NCBI GenBank assembly: GCA_016934255.1
Contig: JAFGTG010000533.1
Location: 1 to 42,878, forward strand
Source: Sedimentisphaerales bacterium
GTDB lineage: Bacteria; Planctomycetota; Phycisphaerae; Sedimentisphaerales; Anaerobacaceae
Reading direction: 5' to 3'
Length of the DNA: 42,878 nucleotides
The notes beneath the pieces are model-generated. The model worked only from the letters and a program-made list of their open reading frames with translations. It did not search any database and was not told where the DNA came from. This document shows positions 16,440-25,583 of the stretch, one piece after another. Each line of letters opens with the position of its first letter. Within the stretch, counting starts at the first letter, position 1. Position numbers and translations under genes: made by a program.

Positions 16440-19400
16440 GTGGATAAGTTAGGTAAAGGTTTCTTCGTAGGATTTGACGTTGGCAGCAGTTTTGTCCATT
16501 ACACGGTTTTGTCCAGGGATAAAGAGATCGTTTACTCTCCCAAGTCTATCATGCATTTCGCCAATCCCATCGGTGGGATCAAGGAGGCATGGAAGGATGT
16601 TTTAGCGACCTTCGGGCCGGATAAAATCCGAAGCACGGCTTTCACGGGCAGCGGTGCCGAAGCTTTCCCTAAAATCATGGAAGGCGTTTCGTATATATTT
16701 GATAGTGTCGCCATTCCCAAAGGGGTAGAAGGAGCTAATCCTCACGCGCGGTATGTATTCCATATCGGGGCGAAAGATTCGTATTTCTTCGAGCTCAAAC
16801 AGATTGGCGATAAGAAAATTATTCAGGAGTGGAGAACGGGCACAAAATGCGGCGGCGGCTCCGGAACCCTTATTGAGAAACAATGCAGGAGACTTTTTGA
16901 GGGAGAGGTACCGAGTCCGAAACTGGCCGACCCGGCTTCAGCGTCGAGCGCGGAGGAAAAAGAAAAGATCCGAATCGAGAATCGGACGAAGCTCCAAGCG
17001 CGGCTTGAGGAGATGTACCGTCGCGCGGAAGAGGAAGCGTCAAAGGCGAAAGAGCCCAGTGAGTTCTTGGCGAGGTGCGGCGTCGTCATTCAATCCGATC
17101 TGATTCATAAGCAAAATGAAGGGGCGACGAGGCCGGACAATCTCGCCGGTTTGTTTAGAACGGTTGCGAGAAACTACAGGATCGACGTTCTCGGCGCACG
17201 CACAATCGATGGAGACGGAAGTGAAAGCGAAGCTGTTGTGAGCGGCGGCGTTTTTGCCAACGATCTCATCCGGAAAAATATGGAGGAATTTCTGGGCCTG
17301 AAGATTGACAGAGCTAAGCATTACGAAAATACCGCGGCTATCGGAGCGGCGATTAAGGCCATTGAGGAAGACAATCATTTCGTGTTCAATATCGAACAGC
17401 TCGAACGAGTGGCCGCTTACAGCCGGGAAAAAAGGAAATACGCACCCTCACTATCGGTTTTTCTTGTTAAGGTTAACGAGAAAAGTCAAGAACTCGCTGC
17501 AAGCATCAAATCGGGAACGGAAGTCGTACTTGGGATAGACGGCGGCAGCACGACAACCAAGGGTGCTTTGGTCGATCTGAAAACGGGTCGTCTGCTCGAC
17601 AAGCTCTATATTAAAACGCATGGCAATCCTGAAGAATCCTTAAAGCGCGTGCTGAAATACTTAGGGCGGCACAGAGAAAAAGTCATCGTTAAAGGTGTCG
17701 GCGCCACCGGCTCGGCGAGGAAATTGTACGAGAAGATTCTGGTCAGTAAGAAAAAGGCGGAGCGGTTCGCCCAAGAGGGCGTCGAGCTTGCCGACCGGGT
17801 CACCGACGAAATCACGTGTCACGCACTTGGCGTCAAACATTACGACAACGAGGTCGATACGATCTTTGAAGTAGGCGGCCAGGACATGAAGTTCACCAGT
17901 TTTGCACCCGATGGGACGGTCAAGGAAGCAAAGATGAACTATAGCTGCCAGGCCGGATCGGGTCAGACGCTGGAGAATATGGCGGACATTATTAACCTCA
18001 ACGTCGAAGATACGTTGCAGGAAGCGGCGCTGAGGGCAAAGAGAGTCCCGATCATCGACTCGACGTGCGGCGTCTTTATGGAAATGGACGAAAACCGGCT
18101 CATCGCCGAGGGTTTCGATAAGGGCGAAATCGCCGCCGCGATCGTCAGGGGAACCGCGGCGAGCTATTACTATAAATTTGTCGGCGGCTCCGGCCATTCG
18201 GGTCGAAAATGTTCAGCGCAAGGAGGTCCGCCCCTGGGCAAAGCATTCTTAGCGGCTTTAGCCCAAGTTTCTGAGAATGAAATCGAAGCCTTTCCCCACA
18301 GGGAGATGTTCGGAGCGTGGGGCCAGGCCCTCGATATCATAGAAAATATTAAGCGACTTGAAGAGCAGGGAAAACGGTGCGAGACGGCCTTTAGGGGCTG
18401 GGACTTGGTGGATATGCCCTTTGAGAAACGGAAGATCTCGTGTAAGGAGCTTTTCGGCGACAAAAGCTGCGGTATGAGAGATTGCCAGCTCGAAGTCTTC
18501 TCCATCGAGGATGACGAGATCATTACAGGGGGCTTCTGCCCGCGAGGTAATTCAGAAACGTCGAAGAAACCGAAGCCGAATTACGTGGACAAGTACCATA
18601 AAATATACGACAAGCATTTCAAAAAGTTAGGGTGTTTGCAAGAAGACTTGCCGGCCGCGCGAAAAGAAAACGGAGCATTGAGAACGGTCGGGATCAAGAG
18701 AAGCACGGCGACCCTCGGGGAAAAGGGCATCTGGAGTGCGGCGTTTCTCAAAAAGCTTGGTTTCTATCCGGTTGTCTCGCCGCGAACCACGAAGGAAATC
18801 GCTGAGATCGGCGTGGATAATTCGCGGACGGAGTTTTGCATCGCCAGAAAGCTCGCGACGGGTCATGCGGCGGTGCTCAATCGAGATCCGAATATCGACT
18901 ACCTTTTCAATCCGAGCTTCATCGAGCTAAGGACAAGCAGTCCGCCCGATTTAAAGTATTGTATTTATACCGAGTCGGAAGGGTATATTTTGAACGATGT
19001 GTTGTCGCTCGATAAGAGCAAGCAGATCAATCCGATCCTTCACTTCGGCGACGAAGGACTGCTCATCCGCCAGTTAAAGGAAGAATTCGACAGGCTCCAG
19101 TTCGGTATCACGGCCGGACAGATCAAAGAGGCCATCGAATTTGCGAATAACACGGAGCGTGAATTTAAGGAAGAGATTTACGCCGAGGGAGAAAAGTTCC
19201 TCAAGAGAATAGAAGCGGGCAACGATAAGGCTTACGTCGGCATTGGTAGAGATTACGTGCTGCTCGATCCCGAGGCCAGCTCCAACTCCGGGAACATGTT
19301 CTCGCAGATCAGAGGTCTGGATTACATCCCTCAGCAATTTATCGAGCCTCGATTCGAGAATATTTCGCTCAAGGGCATTGTGGAGAACGAATTCTGGGTG

Positions 19401-21122
19401 CAGAGCGTGAAGATACTCAAGGCGAATCTCTACGTGGCGGACCATCCGAACCTGTTCGCAATCCGAATGATGAACTTCGCCTGTGGGCCGGACAGCTTAA
19501 AAATTTATCAGGAAGAAAAGATCCAGCAGGCGGCGGGCAAGCCGCTCCTCGTTTTGCTGACGGACGCCCAGACAAATAACGCCCCGTTTGTGACGAGAAC
19601 GGAGGCCCACGAGCGGGTCGTCGAGCAGAGTAAACCGCATAAATTGAAGATCGATCAGTTAAAACGGCGATCGCGCCAAGGCTCTGAGGAGCGGACGTGG
19701 CTGATTCCCTATATGGGCGATGCGAGCTACGTCGGCGCGGCGGGGTTGAGATATTTCGGTGTCGATAGTCTTGTCTTGCCGACCAATACGGAACGGGGCT
19801 ACGAAGCCGCACGTCGGCATATCTATACGGAAGTATGCCACCCGCTCAAAGGCGTGGTGGGCGACGCCATCGGTTTCCTCGAAGAGAAGATCGAGGAAGA
19901 AGGGGCCGACTACGTGAAGAAGCACTACCTCGTCATGCTGCCGACAACGAGCGGTCCGTGCCGGTTCGGAAAATACACGGAGCTGGTCAGGGAATTTCTG
20001 GATAAGGAGGGCCTTCAGGACGTGCCCGTGGCCGGTCCTTCTTCGGAGACGGATTATCTCGATATTCCCTTCCCGCGAAAGCTCAGCGCCTCAGACAAAA
20101 TGCGGATGCAGCGAATGTTGTTTAAAGGCATAAAGGGATCGGACTTGCTCGAGGATCTCTTTTTGCGGTTTCATCCGTACGTCGAAGACAAAGAGGGCAT
20201 GGCGGAGCTCAGGCAACAACAATTGCGCGAGTTAGAGAAGGTCGTCGAGAGCGGCGCCGAAACGCCGGCCCTGGTCGAATGGGGCAAAAAGACCGTCTAT
20301 TTATTCAAATCCTTTAAGCTGCGGGATCAGGAGCGGTTCCCCCTTGTGCTTTACATCGGCGAGATCTACATGAGGATGCACGATCCTTATACGGATTTCG
20401 TGATTCGCAAGCTGGAAGAAAATGGTCTTGAGGTCGTCCGGGATCCCGTGACGGACTGGCTGGATTACGTGAATAAGATGAACGTCAGGAACGCCAAAAG
20501 AGACCTCGGCTTAAGGTTGAGGGGCTTCGACTTCGGCGCCGTTAGGCGGGTGGCGGGTAAATATGGAAGGTCCATTTTGAAATCGAAGTATATGGCGTCG
20601 GTCGAGAATAAAATCGCCGCGCCGTTCCATGACGTCCTTCACGGAAGGCACGTTCTCCCGAAGCCCATCGAGATTATTAATACCTTGGAGCAAAACCACG
20701 AATTTCACGGCAATATTGAGGGAGAATCGCCGCTAAGTTCGGGGATCGCCTATCACGTTATGAACGATCTGGTGAAGCCGAACGGCGACGCTTATATCTC
20801 CGGTATTTTCCACGTCGGGCCGTTTACGTGCATGCAGGAGGGTGTCGCCACGGCCAAGATGGAAGCGATGGCGAAGGAATTGCGGAAGCGTAAGCCGGAT
20901 TTGGTATTCCCCATCATCCATGCCTTCTTCGGCGATTCCGCCAGCGCCAATCTCGATTCGGAGATCGCCGTTTTCGCGGAGCAGTGCTACCAGAAGCGCG
21001 GTATGCTCAGAGAAAAACAAGCTGGACAGATTCCTCCGAAGGAAACACCCGGTCCAATCGACATTAAGGACGTTTCCAAGTCCGAGCGCGGTACGGAAAC
21101 TTTGACGGAAATTAAGAAGTAA
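16440..21122 (+). CDS. Giant 2-hydroxyacyl-CoA dehydratase activase/dehydratase fusion (BadF/BadG type)
   Basis: I start this 1560-residue protein at the GTG at 16440, which has AGGAAGGG 5 nt upstream and lies after a good promoter. It carries two ASKHA ATPase domains of the activase type. The first starts with FVGFDVGSS (residues 10-18), with Cys137 in KCGGGSG and Cys213 in ARCGVV. The second starts with GIDGGSTTTKG (365-375), with Cys503 in NYSCQAGSG and Cys543 in DSTCGVF. In single activases these two cysteines hold a [4Fe-4S] cluster between two subunits. A DUF2229 region follows (about 745 on: GIKRSTATLGEKG, then SRTEFCIARKLATGH). After that comes an HgdB/FldC-like dehydratase part. It probably drives ATP-dependent one-electron reduction of an unknown CoA ester or related substrate under anoxic conditions. 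Confidence 0.9.
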   Translation: MDKLGKGFFVGFDVGSSFVHYTVLSRDKEIVYSPKSIMHFANPIGGIKEAWKDVLATFGPDKIRSTAFTGSGAEAFPKIMEGVSYIFDSVAIPKGVEGANPHARYVFHIGAKDSYFFELKQIGDKKIIQEWRTGTKCGGGSGTLIEKQCRRLFEGEVPSPKLADPASASSAEEKEKIRIENRTKLQARLEEMYRRAEEEASKAKEPSEFLARCGVVIQSDLIHKQNEGATRPDNLAGLFRTVARNYRIDVLGARTIDGDGSESEAVVSGGVFANDLIRKNMEEFLGLKIDRAKHYENTAAIGAAIKAIEEDNHFVFNIEQLERVAAYSREKRKYAPSLSVFLVKVNEKSQELAASIKSGTEVVLGIDGGSTTTKGALVDLKTGRLLDKLYIKTHGNPEESLKRVLKYLGRHREKVIVKGVGATGSARKLYEKILVSKKKAERFAQEGVELADRVTDEITCHALGVKHYDNEVDTIFEVGGQDMKFTSFAPDGTVKEAKMNYSCQAGSGQTLENMADIINLNVEDTLQEAALRAKRVPIIDSTCGVFMEMDENRLIAEGFDKGEIAAAIVRGTAASYYYKFVGGSGHSGRKCSAQGGPPLGKAFLAALAQVSENEIEAFPHREMFGAWGQALDIIENIKRLEEQGKRCETAFRGWDLVDMPFEKRKISCKELFGDKSCGMRDCQLEVFSIEDDEIITGGFCPRGNSETSKKPKPNYVDKYHKIYDKHFKKLGCLQEDLPAARKENGALRTVGIKRSTATLGEKGIWSAAFLKKLGFYPVVSPRTTKEIAEIGVDNSRTEFCIARKLATGHAAVLNRDPNIDYLFNPSFIELRTSSPPDLKYCIYTESEGYILNDVLSLDKSKQINPILHFGDEGLLIRQLKEEFDRLQFGITAGQIKEAIEFANNTEREFKEEIYAEGEKFLKRIEAGNDKAYVGIGRDYVLLDPEASSNSGNMFSQIRGLDYIPQQFIEPRFENISLKGIVENEFWVQSVKILKANLYVADHPNLFAIRMMNFACGPDSLKIYQEEKIQQAAGKPLLVLLTDAQTNNAPFVTRTEAHERVVEQSKPHKLKIDQLKRRSRQGSEERTWLIPYMGDASYVGAAGLRYFGVDSLVLPTNTERGYEAARRHIYTEVCHPLKGVVGDAIGFLEEKIEEEGADYVKKHYLVMLPTTSGPCRFGKYTELVREFLDKEGLQDVPVAGPSSETDYLDIPFPRKLSASDKMRMQRMLFKGIKGSDLLEDLFLRFHPYVEDKEGMAELRQQQLRELEKVVESGAETPALVEWGKKTVYLFKSFKLRDQERFPLVLYIGEIYMRMHDPYTDFVIRKLEENGLEVVRDPVTDWLDYVNKMNVRNAKRDLGLRLRGFDFGAVRRVAGKYGRSILKSKYMASVENKIAAPFHDVLHGRHVLPKPIEIINTLEQNHEFHGNIEGESPLSSGIAYHVMNDLVKPNGDAYISGIFHVGPFTCMQEGVATAKMEAMAKELRKRKPDLVFPIIHAFFGDSASANLDSEIAVFAEQCYQKRGMLREKQAGQIPPKETPGPIDIKDVSKSERGTETLTEIKK

Positions 21123-21131
21123 TGGGCGTTT

Positions 21132-21206
21132 CGTGTCGAGGGCGTCCCGCCCTCGAATCGCGGGCAAGCCTGTCCCGAGCGGAGCCGAGGGGATGCCCGC
21201 GACACG
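21132..21206. repeat. Branched inverted repeat A (three-way junction)
   Basis: CGTGTCG (21132-21138) pairs with CGACACG (21200-21206). Inside, CGAGGGCG/CGCCCTCG (21137-21144 and 21148-21155, sharing one base with the outer stem) forms one arm, and GCGGGCA/TGCCCGC (21160-21166 and 21194-21200) a second. The element lies between the convergent ends of the activase gene and the fucosidase gene. It may act as a bidirectional terminator or be a small mobile repeat. Confidence 0.65.
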
Positions 21207-21230
21207 TTCTGCGTTTGCTTCCCGTGCAAC

Positions 21231-22559
21231 TCACAATCCGGGTCGGGCGTTAGTAATCTTGATAACGACGGGATTGGGCCACTTGGAGTTGTTATAGATT
21301 CGCTGGGCGCGCATCGCCGTGATATGAAGTCCGTTCTCGTCCTGGGTCCACGTCGCCTTGGGATTGACGTTCGGTTGATATTCGAGAACGCGGCCGGACT
21401 GGCCGAGTATTTCAATCTCCGTCTTGTTGGTCGCGCGAACGCTCTTGAGCGTGAAGGTCTTGCGTCTGCCTTTCGGCCAGTCAGTTTTGGTGACGATGGC
21501 ATACACCGTATCGTCATCTTTCGCTTTCGTGAACCAAATATCGCCTTCGCGAATGACATGCCATGGCCGGATATTGTAGATGGCTTCGCCATTAATGAAC
21601 AGCCAGAGCGCCAATTCGCGGATGCGCCGTTCCTGCTCGAAGGGAATCTCGCCGTCGGGCGTCGGTCCGACATTCAAAAGGAAGTTGCCTCCCTTGGCGC
21701 GTATCTCGATGAGCATTTCGATCAGTTGCTTGCCCGATTTATATTCTTCATTTGTTGGTTTGAATTGCCATTGCGTGCCGAGCGTATAACACGCTTCCCA
21801 AGGGCCCGGCATGGGCTGGTCCGGCGTCTTTTGCTCCGGCGTTTCCATCTGGCCGCGCGTGATAACGAGATTCGGCTGGAGTTGCCATGCTACTTCTTTC
21901 AGCCCGTCGGGCTGGCCGTCGATGAAAAGCACGTCGATCGGACCGTAGCGGGTCAGTAGCTCGCGTAGTTGGGCCTTGTTATGCGCCATGAGTTCGGGAT
22001 TATTGGCGGGCAGCGCTTCGGGCCGTCGCCGGCTCACGTCTTTGCCTTGCTTGTGCAATACCCAGAAATCGTCCGGCGAGAAATAGAAACCGACGCTGAT
22101 ACCTTGTTTGCGAAACGCCTGGACGAGCTGTCGCGTGATATCGCGGGCGTGAGGCGTGTTCATGATGTTGAAATCGGTCGTCTTCGTATCGAACATGCAA
22201 AAGCCGCTATGATGTTTGGTCGTAAAGACGACGTACTTCATCCCGGCCAGTTTCGCCAGACGCGCCCAATCATCGGGATCGAATTTTTTGGGGTAGAAGC
22301 TTTTTGGCAACTCGTTAATAAACCGGTCGAGGTAATCGTCCGAGGCCCCGACCATCGAATGGCTGATGACCGAGCCTAACTGCGAATCGACGCTCCAGTG
22401 GATGAACATACCGAGGGCCTGATCCATGAACCAGTCTTCCCGTTCCGGCTGGTTGGCAAGCTGGGAAGCGTCTGGTTCGGTATTCATATTCGCAACTGCG
22501 CAGGCAGCTAAAAGTGAGATGGTAATGAGTGTTATTAGGATTGTCTTGAAGCGGTTCAT
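21231..22559 (-). CDS. Alpha-L-fucosidase, GH29, lipoprotein
   Basis: This 442-residue enzyme releases alpha-L-fucose from glycans outside the cell membrane. The signal peptide has lipobox LLAAC (Cys20). The GH29 catalytic domain runs from about residue 38 to 345, with GMFIHWS, the sugar-binding KHHSGF (115-120), and the nucleophile Asp214 in IDVLFIDGQPD. GGNFLLNVGPTPDGEIP closes the barrel region. A short C-terminal beta domain follows (about 350-440). AAAGGA is somewhat far (about 11 nt) from the ATG. Branched inverted repeats flank the gene on both sides, at 21132-21206 and 22595-22671. Confidence 0.93.
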   Translation of the reverse strand: MNRFKTILITLITISLLAACAVANMNTEPDASQLANQPEREDWFMDQALGMFIHWSVDSQLGSVISHSMVGASDDYLDRFINELPKSFYPKKFDPDDWARLAKLAGMKYVVFTTKHHSGFCMFDTKTTDFNIMNTPHARDITRQLVQAFRKQGISVGFYFSPDDFWVLHKQGKDVSRRRPEALPANNPELMAHNKAQLRELLTRYGPIDVLFIDGQPDGLKEVAWQLQPNLVITRGQMETPEQKTPDQPMPGPWEACYTLGTQWQFKPTNEEYKSGKQLIEMLIEIRAKGGNFLLNVGPTPDGEIPFEQERRIRELALWLFINGEAIYNIRPWHVIREGDIWFTKAKDDDTVYAIVTKTDWPKGRRKTFTLKSVRATNKTEIEILGQSGRVLEYQPNVNPKATWTQDENGLHITAMRAQRIYNNSKWPNPVVIKITNARPGL

Positions 22560-22594
22560 AATTCTATGTTTCCTTTGTTTAAGTTTTTGTAATC

Positions 22595-22671
22595 GGGTGG
22601 CAGCCTCAAGCGAAGCTTGGGGATGGCTTTTCCCACCATCCCCAAAGCCTTCGGCTTTGAGGATGCCACCC
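22595..22671. repeat. Branched inverted repeat B (multi-arm palindrome)
   Basis: GGGTGGCA (22595-22602) pairs with TGCCACCC (22664-22671). Three inner arms are CAAGCGAAGCTTG, GGGGATGG/CCATCCCC and AAAGCCTTCGGCTTT. The overall cloverleaf plan resembles repeat A at 21132-21206, but the sequence differs. It lies between the thioesterase gene and the fucosidase gene, both on the minus strand. Confidence 0.65.
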
Positions 22672-22715
22672 CGTCCTTGTTTCCTATGAATCTCACCGTT
22701 AGCCGTGAAGATGAC

Positions 22716-23198
22716 TCAACGCATCTTTTTCAGGAGTTCTTTTCTGGCCTGGACGCGAAGTTTAGCGTTTTCGTAGCGTTGTTTTTCATCGTCCGTTTCA
22801 GGGACGACAGGCGGAGCGGGAGTGGGCTTTTTATTCTCGTCCAGGGCGACGAAGGTTAGGAACGCCGTTGTGGCCATAACTTTCTGGCCAGTATAGGGAT
22901 CTTCCCGGACGACCTGGACGCCAACCTCCATCGACGAGCGGCTGACGTAATTGACGGTCGCCTTTAATGCGACGTGATCGCCGATACGGATCGGCTCTTT
23001 GAAGGCCAGCGAGTCAATGCCGGCTGTGACGACTTCTTTGCCACAATGCCGTTGCGCCGCCATGGCCGCGACCATATCGATCCAGGCGACGATGACGCCG
23101 CCGAAGGCCGTCCCCTGCGGATTCGCCTGATGCGGCATGATGAGGTAACGCGTTTCTACGGCGCTTTCACTTGGCCGTTTGCCTTTTGCGCTTTTCAT
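22716..23198 (-). CDS. Acyl-CoA thioesterase, hotdog fold (YciA/BACH-like)
   Basis: This 160-residue protein hydrolyses acyl-CoA to free acid and CoA in the cytoplasm. The hotdog domain (residues about 15-120) has YLIMPHQANPQGTAFGG, with the Asn-Pro-x-Gly-Thr helix start, AWIDMVAAMAA carrying the catalytic Asp, and MEVGVQVVRED on the central strand. A charged tail of about 35 residues follows. It is the last gene of a tight operon: its ATG lies 1 nt after the LemA stop. Its link to LemA and TPM proteins may be incidental or may concern the envelope. Confidence 0.9.
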   Translation of the reverse strand: MKSAKGKRPSESAVETRYLIMPHQANPQGTAFGGVIVAWIDMVAAMAAQRHCGKEVVTAGIDSLAFKEPIRIGDHVALKATVNYVSRSSMEVGVQVVREDPYTGQKVMATTAFLTFVALDENKKPTPAPPVVPETDDEKQRYENAKLRVQARKELLKKMR

Positions 23199-23199
23199 T

Positions 23200-23787
23200 T
23201 TAGAATTCCACTTTAGGCACTTCCGTTTTGGCTTGTTCGGTGGCCTCGAAGTATTCGACCTTCTCTACGCCGGCTCGTTTGCAGAAGAAGGAGCCAAAAA
23301 ACTGTCTTGCGTAAGAGTTAAGTTGTTCGGCGGCTTCGTTATATCGTGTTCGTGCGACATTAATCCGGTTTTCCGTTCCTTCGAGCGCGACCTGAAGGTC
23401 CAGGAAGTTTTGGTTCGCTTTCAGTTCCGGATACCTTTCCTGCAGCACCAGGAGGCGGGAGAGGAAGCCGGTCAATTGATTGGACGCTTCGATTTTGCCT
23501 TCTCTGCTATTGGCATTGAAATAAGCTTCTCTGGACCTGGCGATGTTCTCGAAAAGCTCCTTTTCGTGCGTGGCATATCCTTTGACGGTGTTGACGAGGT
23601 TCGGGATGAGATCGAGCCTGCGTTGCAAAGCCGCATCAATGTCCGACCACGCTTTTTCGGCGCCCTGTTCAAGGTTCACTGCCTTATTGTAGCCGGCGAT
23701 ATACCATCGGAATACACCGATTCCGGCCAGTAAAAGGACGATCAATATTGCGATCAGGACAACCCATACTTTTCCAAAGTTTCTCAT
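23200..23787 (-). CDS. LemA family membrane protein
   Basis: I start this 195-residue protein at 23787, where GGGAGG lies 8 nt upstream; the open frame beyond it is an Arg-rich shadow of the Gly-rich TPM gene. One membrane helix (residues 7-30) is followed by the LemA domain: YNKAVNLEQGAEKAWSDID, then QRRLDLIPNLVNTVKGYATHE and later YNEAAEQLNSY. LemA proteins form an anchored helical bundle; the cellular role is uncertain, but they very often sit next to TPM/DUF2207 proteins, as here. The gap to the TPM gene is 26 nt. Confidence 0.93.
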   Translation of the reverse strand: MRNFGKVWVVLIAILIVLLLAGIGVFRWYIAGYNKAVNLEQGAEKAWSDIDAALQRRLDLIPNLVNTVKGYATHEKELFENIARSREAYFNANSREGKIEASNQLTGFLSRLLVLQERYPELKANQNFLDLQVALEGTENRINVARTRYNEAAEQLNSYARQFFGSFFCKRAGVEKVEYFEATEQAKTEVPKVEF

Positions 23788-23813
23788 TTTAAGATACCTC
23801 CCATATTGTTCTC

Positions 23814-24620
23814 TTACCAACCACCGCTTGCGCCGCCCCCGCCGAAGCCGCCGCCCATGCCGCCCCCGAAGCCGCCGAAACCGCCCCCGAAGCTGCCGCC
23901 GCCGAATGAGCCGGACCGGCCGTAGCCGCCGTGGCCGCCGAAACCGCCGAACATGAACGGGAGCAAAAACCACGTTCCCATGCCTCGGCCCCCTCTCCCT
24001 CCGCCGAAGATCAGGAGAAAAAAAATCAGAGGCAGGATAAGACTACAACAAGGCAAGCTTCTCCTCACGTTTCTGCGCTGGACGGGAGCGGGCGCGACCT
24101 TGGGCATGCCGGTCAACGAAACGCCTGACTCGCTGGCGATTCTTTGGACGATGGTTAAATTCGCTTTATAAATACCTTCGCTGTAATCGCCTTTTTTGAG
24201 ATAAGGCACAAGGACGTCCCTGCCGACGCGCCCGCAGTACTGGTCGGTAATGAAGCCTTCCAGGCCATAGCCGACCTCGAAGCGCCACTTTCGGTCGCTC
24301 TTGGCGATGACGAAAAGCATCCCGTTATCTTTGCCTTTTTGACCGAGTATCCATTTCTCGGCGACTTCAATGGAATATTGCTCGATGGGCAATCCACCGG
24401 TCGTGAGCACGGTCAACACGATATATTGAGCGCCGGTTTTTTGTTCTAATTCCTGAAGGATTCCGTTGAGTGAATGCTCGTCTGAGTCATTTATGACGTC
24501 GGCATAATCTTCGACATAATGATCGGGTTTCTCCGGCAGGTCGATTTTTGCCTGGAGTACCGTCGCTATCGATGTTATGAGTAGTAGGATGATAAAAGAC
24601 TTGGCGGTGCATCGTGGCAT
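23814..24620 (-). CDS. TPM domain protein (YgcG family) with Gly-rich tail
   Basis: This 268-residue protein has a signal peptide (MPRCTAKSFIILLLITSIAT), then a TPM domain (residues about 30-175) with YVEDYADVINDSD, GAQYIVLTVLTTGG, NGMLFVIAKSDRKWRFEVGY and the region GFITDQYCGRVGRDVL. A membrane helix follows (about 190-206), and the tail is almost all Gly/Phe (about 205-268). Relatives are implicated in photosystem repair in plants and in envelope processes in bacteria; the bacterial role is unclear. It starts 2 nt after the stop of the preceding gene and precedes lemA, a standard pairing. Confidence 0.9.
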   Translation of the reverse strand: MPRCTAKSFIILLLITSIATVLQAKIDLPEKPDHYVEDYADVINDSDEHSLNGILQELEQKTGAQYIVLTVLTTGGLPIEQYSIEVAEKWILGQKGKDNGMLFVIAKSDRKWRFEVGYGLEGFITDQYCGRVGRDVLVPYLKKGDYSEGIYKANLTIVQRIASESGVSLTGMPKVAPAPVQRRNVRRSLPCCSLILPLIFFLLIFGGGRGGRGMGTWFLLPFMFGGFGGHGGYGRSGSFGGGSFGGGFGGFGGGMGGGFGGGGASGGW

Positions 24621-24622
24621 GA

Positions 24623-25405
24623 TCAGACCTCAAGCTTATCGACAATGTCGGCTAATTCATCGACCGTCGAGTAAATCGATTCGAAGGCGTTTTCCATTTC
24701 ACTTTCGCCCAAGCGTATTTTTCCGTGACGCCATTGGTTTACGTTTGTAAGAGGATCTGTGTTGATCGAGAAAACATCAGCCGCTTTGCTAAAGGTCATT
24801 GCGGTTTCGCCGGAACGTTCGATGTCTTTGAGCCACAACATTGCGTGGAGGATTGGAACTAAAGCTTTGGCAGTTGAGATCAGAATGTCACGGACGAGCC
24901 TTCGGTTGGCGGCGGAAGCGATATAGCCTTGTCTCAATCGGATGAGCGTAGCCTTTAGCTCTCTCTCACATTGCAGCCGGACATCTTTCTTCTCGAACGA
25001 CAGCGACGCGAAGGGATCCTCGCCCAGCACGGTTTGGTGGGTTAGTTGAAAATCCAGGAATTCCACGCCGAAGACGTCGCGGGATCGCTCGATGTAGGGG
25101 AGAGTCATCAGTAAAGGGGGTGATATTTTTTTCTTACTTATCGGCCTGGTCAGCGAGGCGATGGCATTCAGCGCGCCTGTCGTCTGCTTATCGAGGATCA
25201 AAACAGTATTCATGTCGCTTTGGCCCGGCTTGTAGTCCGCCGTCAGACTGCTGCCGACGACCGTGATGCTTGTTAGGTTATCCCCGAGCGCTTGCGAAAC
25301 TCTCTCGGTAAAATCCTTTACGGACTCGCGGATTTGTATCGGCAAAGCATCCAGGTCAAGCCGCCTTTTAGATGCATTGCTTTGCTCATTTATGTCTTGT
25401 GTCAT
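24623..25405 (-). CDS. Nucleotidyltransferase-like protein, possibly catalytically degenerate
   Basis: I start this 260-residue protein at the ATG at 25405, preceded by GAGGT and AAAGGA. An in-frame TTG at 25450 is possible but less likely. Residues about 35-75 resemble a minimal nucleotidyltransferase fold with VVGSSLTADYKPGQSDMN. Active members have GS...SD-x-D; here the second Asp is Asn, so activity is doubtful. The C-terminal half is helical (LQCERELKATLIRLRQGYIA), as in HI0074-like or KNTase-associated bundles. It is the first gene of the nucleotidyltransferase-TPM-LemA-thioesterase operon. The function is unknown. Confidence 0.75.
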   Translation of the reverse strand: MTQDINEQSNASKRRLDLDALPIQIRESVKDFTERVSQALGDNLTSITVVGSSLTADYKPGQSDMNTVLILDKQTTGALNAIASLTRPISKKKISPPLLMTLPYIERSRDVFGVEFLDFQLTHQTVLGEDPFASLSFEKKDVRLQCERELKATLIRLRQGYIASAANRRLVRDILISTAKALVPILHAMLWLKDIERSGETAMTFSKAADVFSINTDPLTNVNQWRHGKIRLGESEMENAFESIYSTVDELADIVDKLEV

Positions 25406-25494
25406 TTTTCCTTTTACCTCGTGGATTACAAAGGCGGATTTAATTTTCAATCAGTGTACTGTATTTGTTCGGGCCCGACAACCTTGGTACTAAA

Positions 25495-25520
25495 TTGGCA
25501 TAATAAATGCCAAATTGGCA
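25495..25520. promoter_or_regulatory. TTGGCA palindromes upstream of the sigma-54 promoter (candidate activator site)
   Basis: TTGGCA (25495-25500), a 7-nt gap, TGCCAA (25508-25513), one A and TTGGCA (25515-25520) give two overlapping palindromes. They lie about 80-105 nt before the -12 element of the hsp20 promoter, the usual place for a sigma-54 enhancer-binding protein. The first palindrome also has GG and GC 12 nt apart on both strands, so it could itself act as a weak sigma-54 promoter in either direction. Confidence 0.55.
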
Positions 25521-25583
25521 AGCGAAATGAGTGTTTTTCCTATAAAAAGCGGCTTTTTTCAGTGTTTTACGCGTGTTGTTCGA

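Noticed and set aside
23787-23973. Arg-rich N-terminal extension of the LemA reading frame
   Set aside because: It is the opposite-phase shadow of the Gly-rich tail of the TPM gene; the ATG at 23787 has a strong Shine-Dalgarno and starts the membrane helix.
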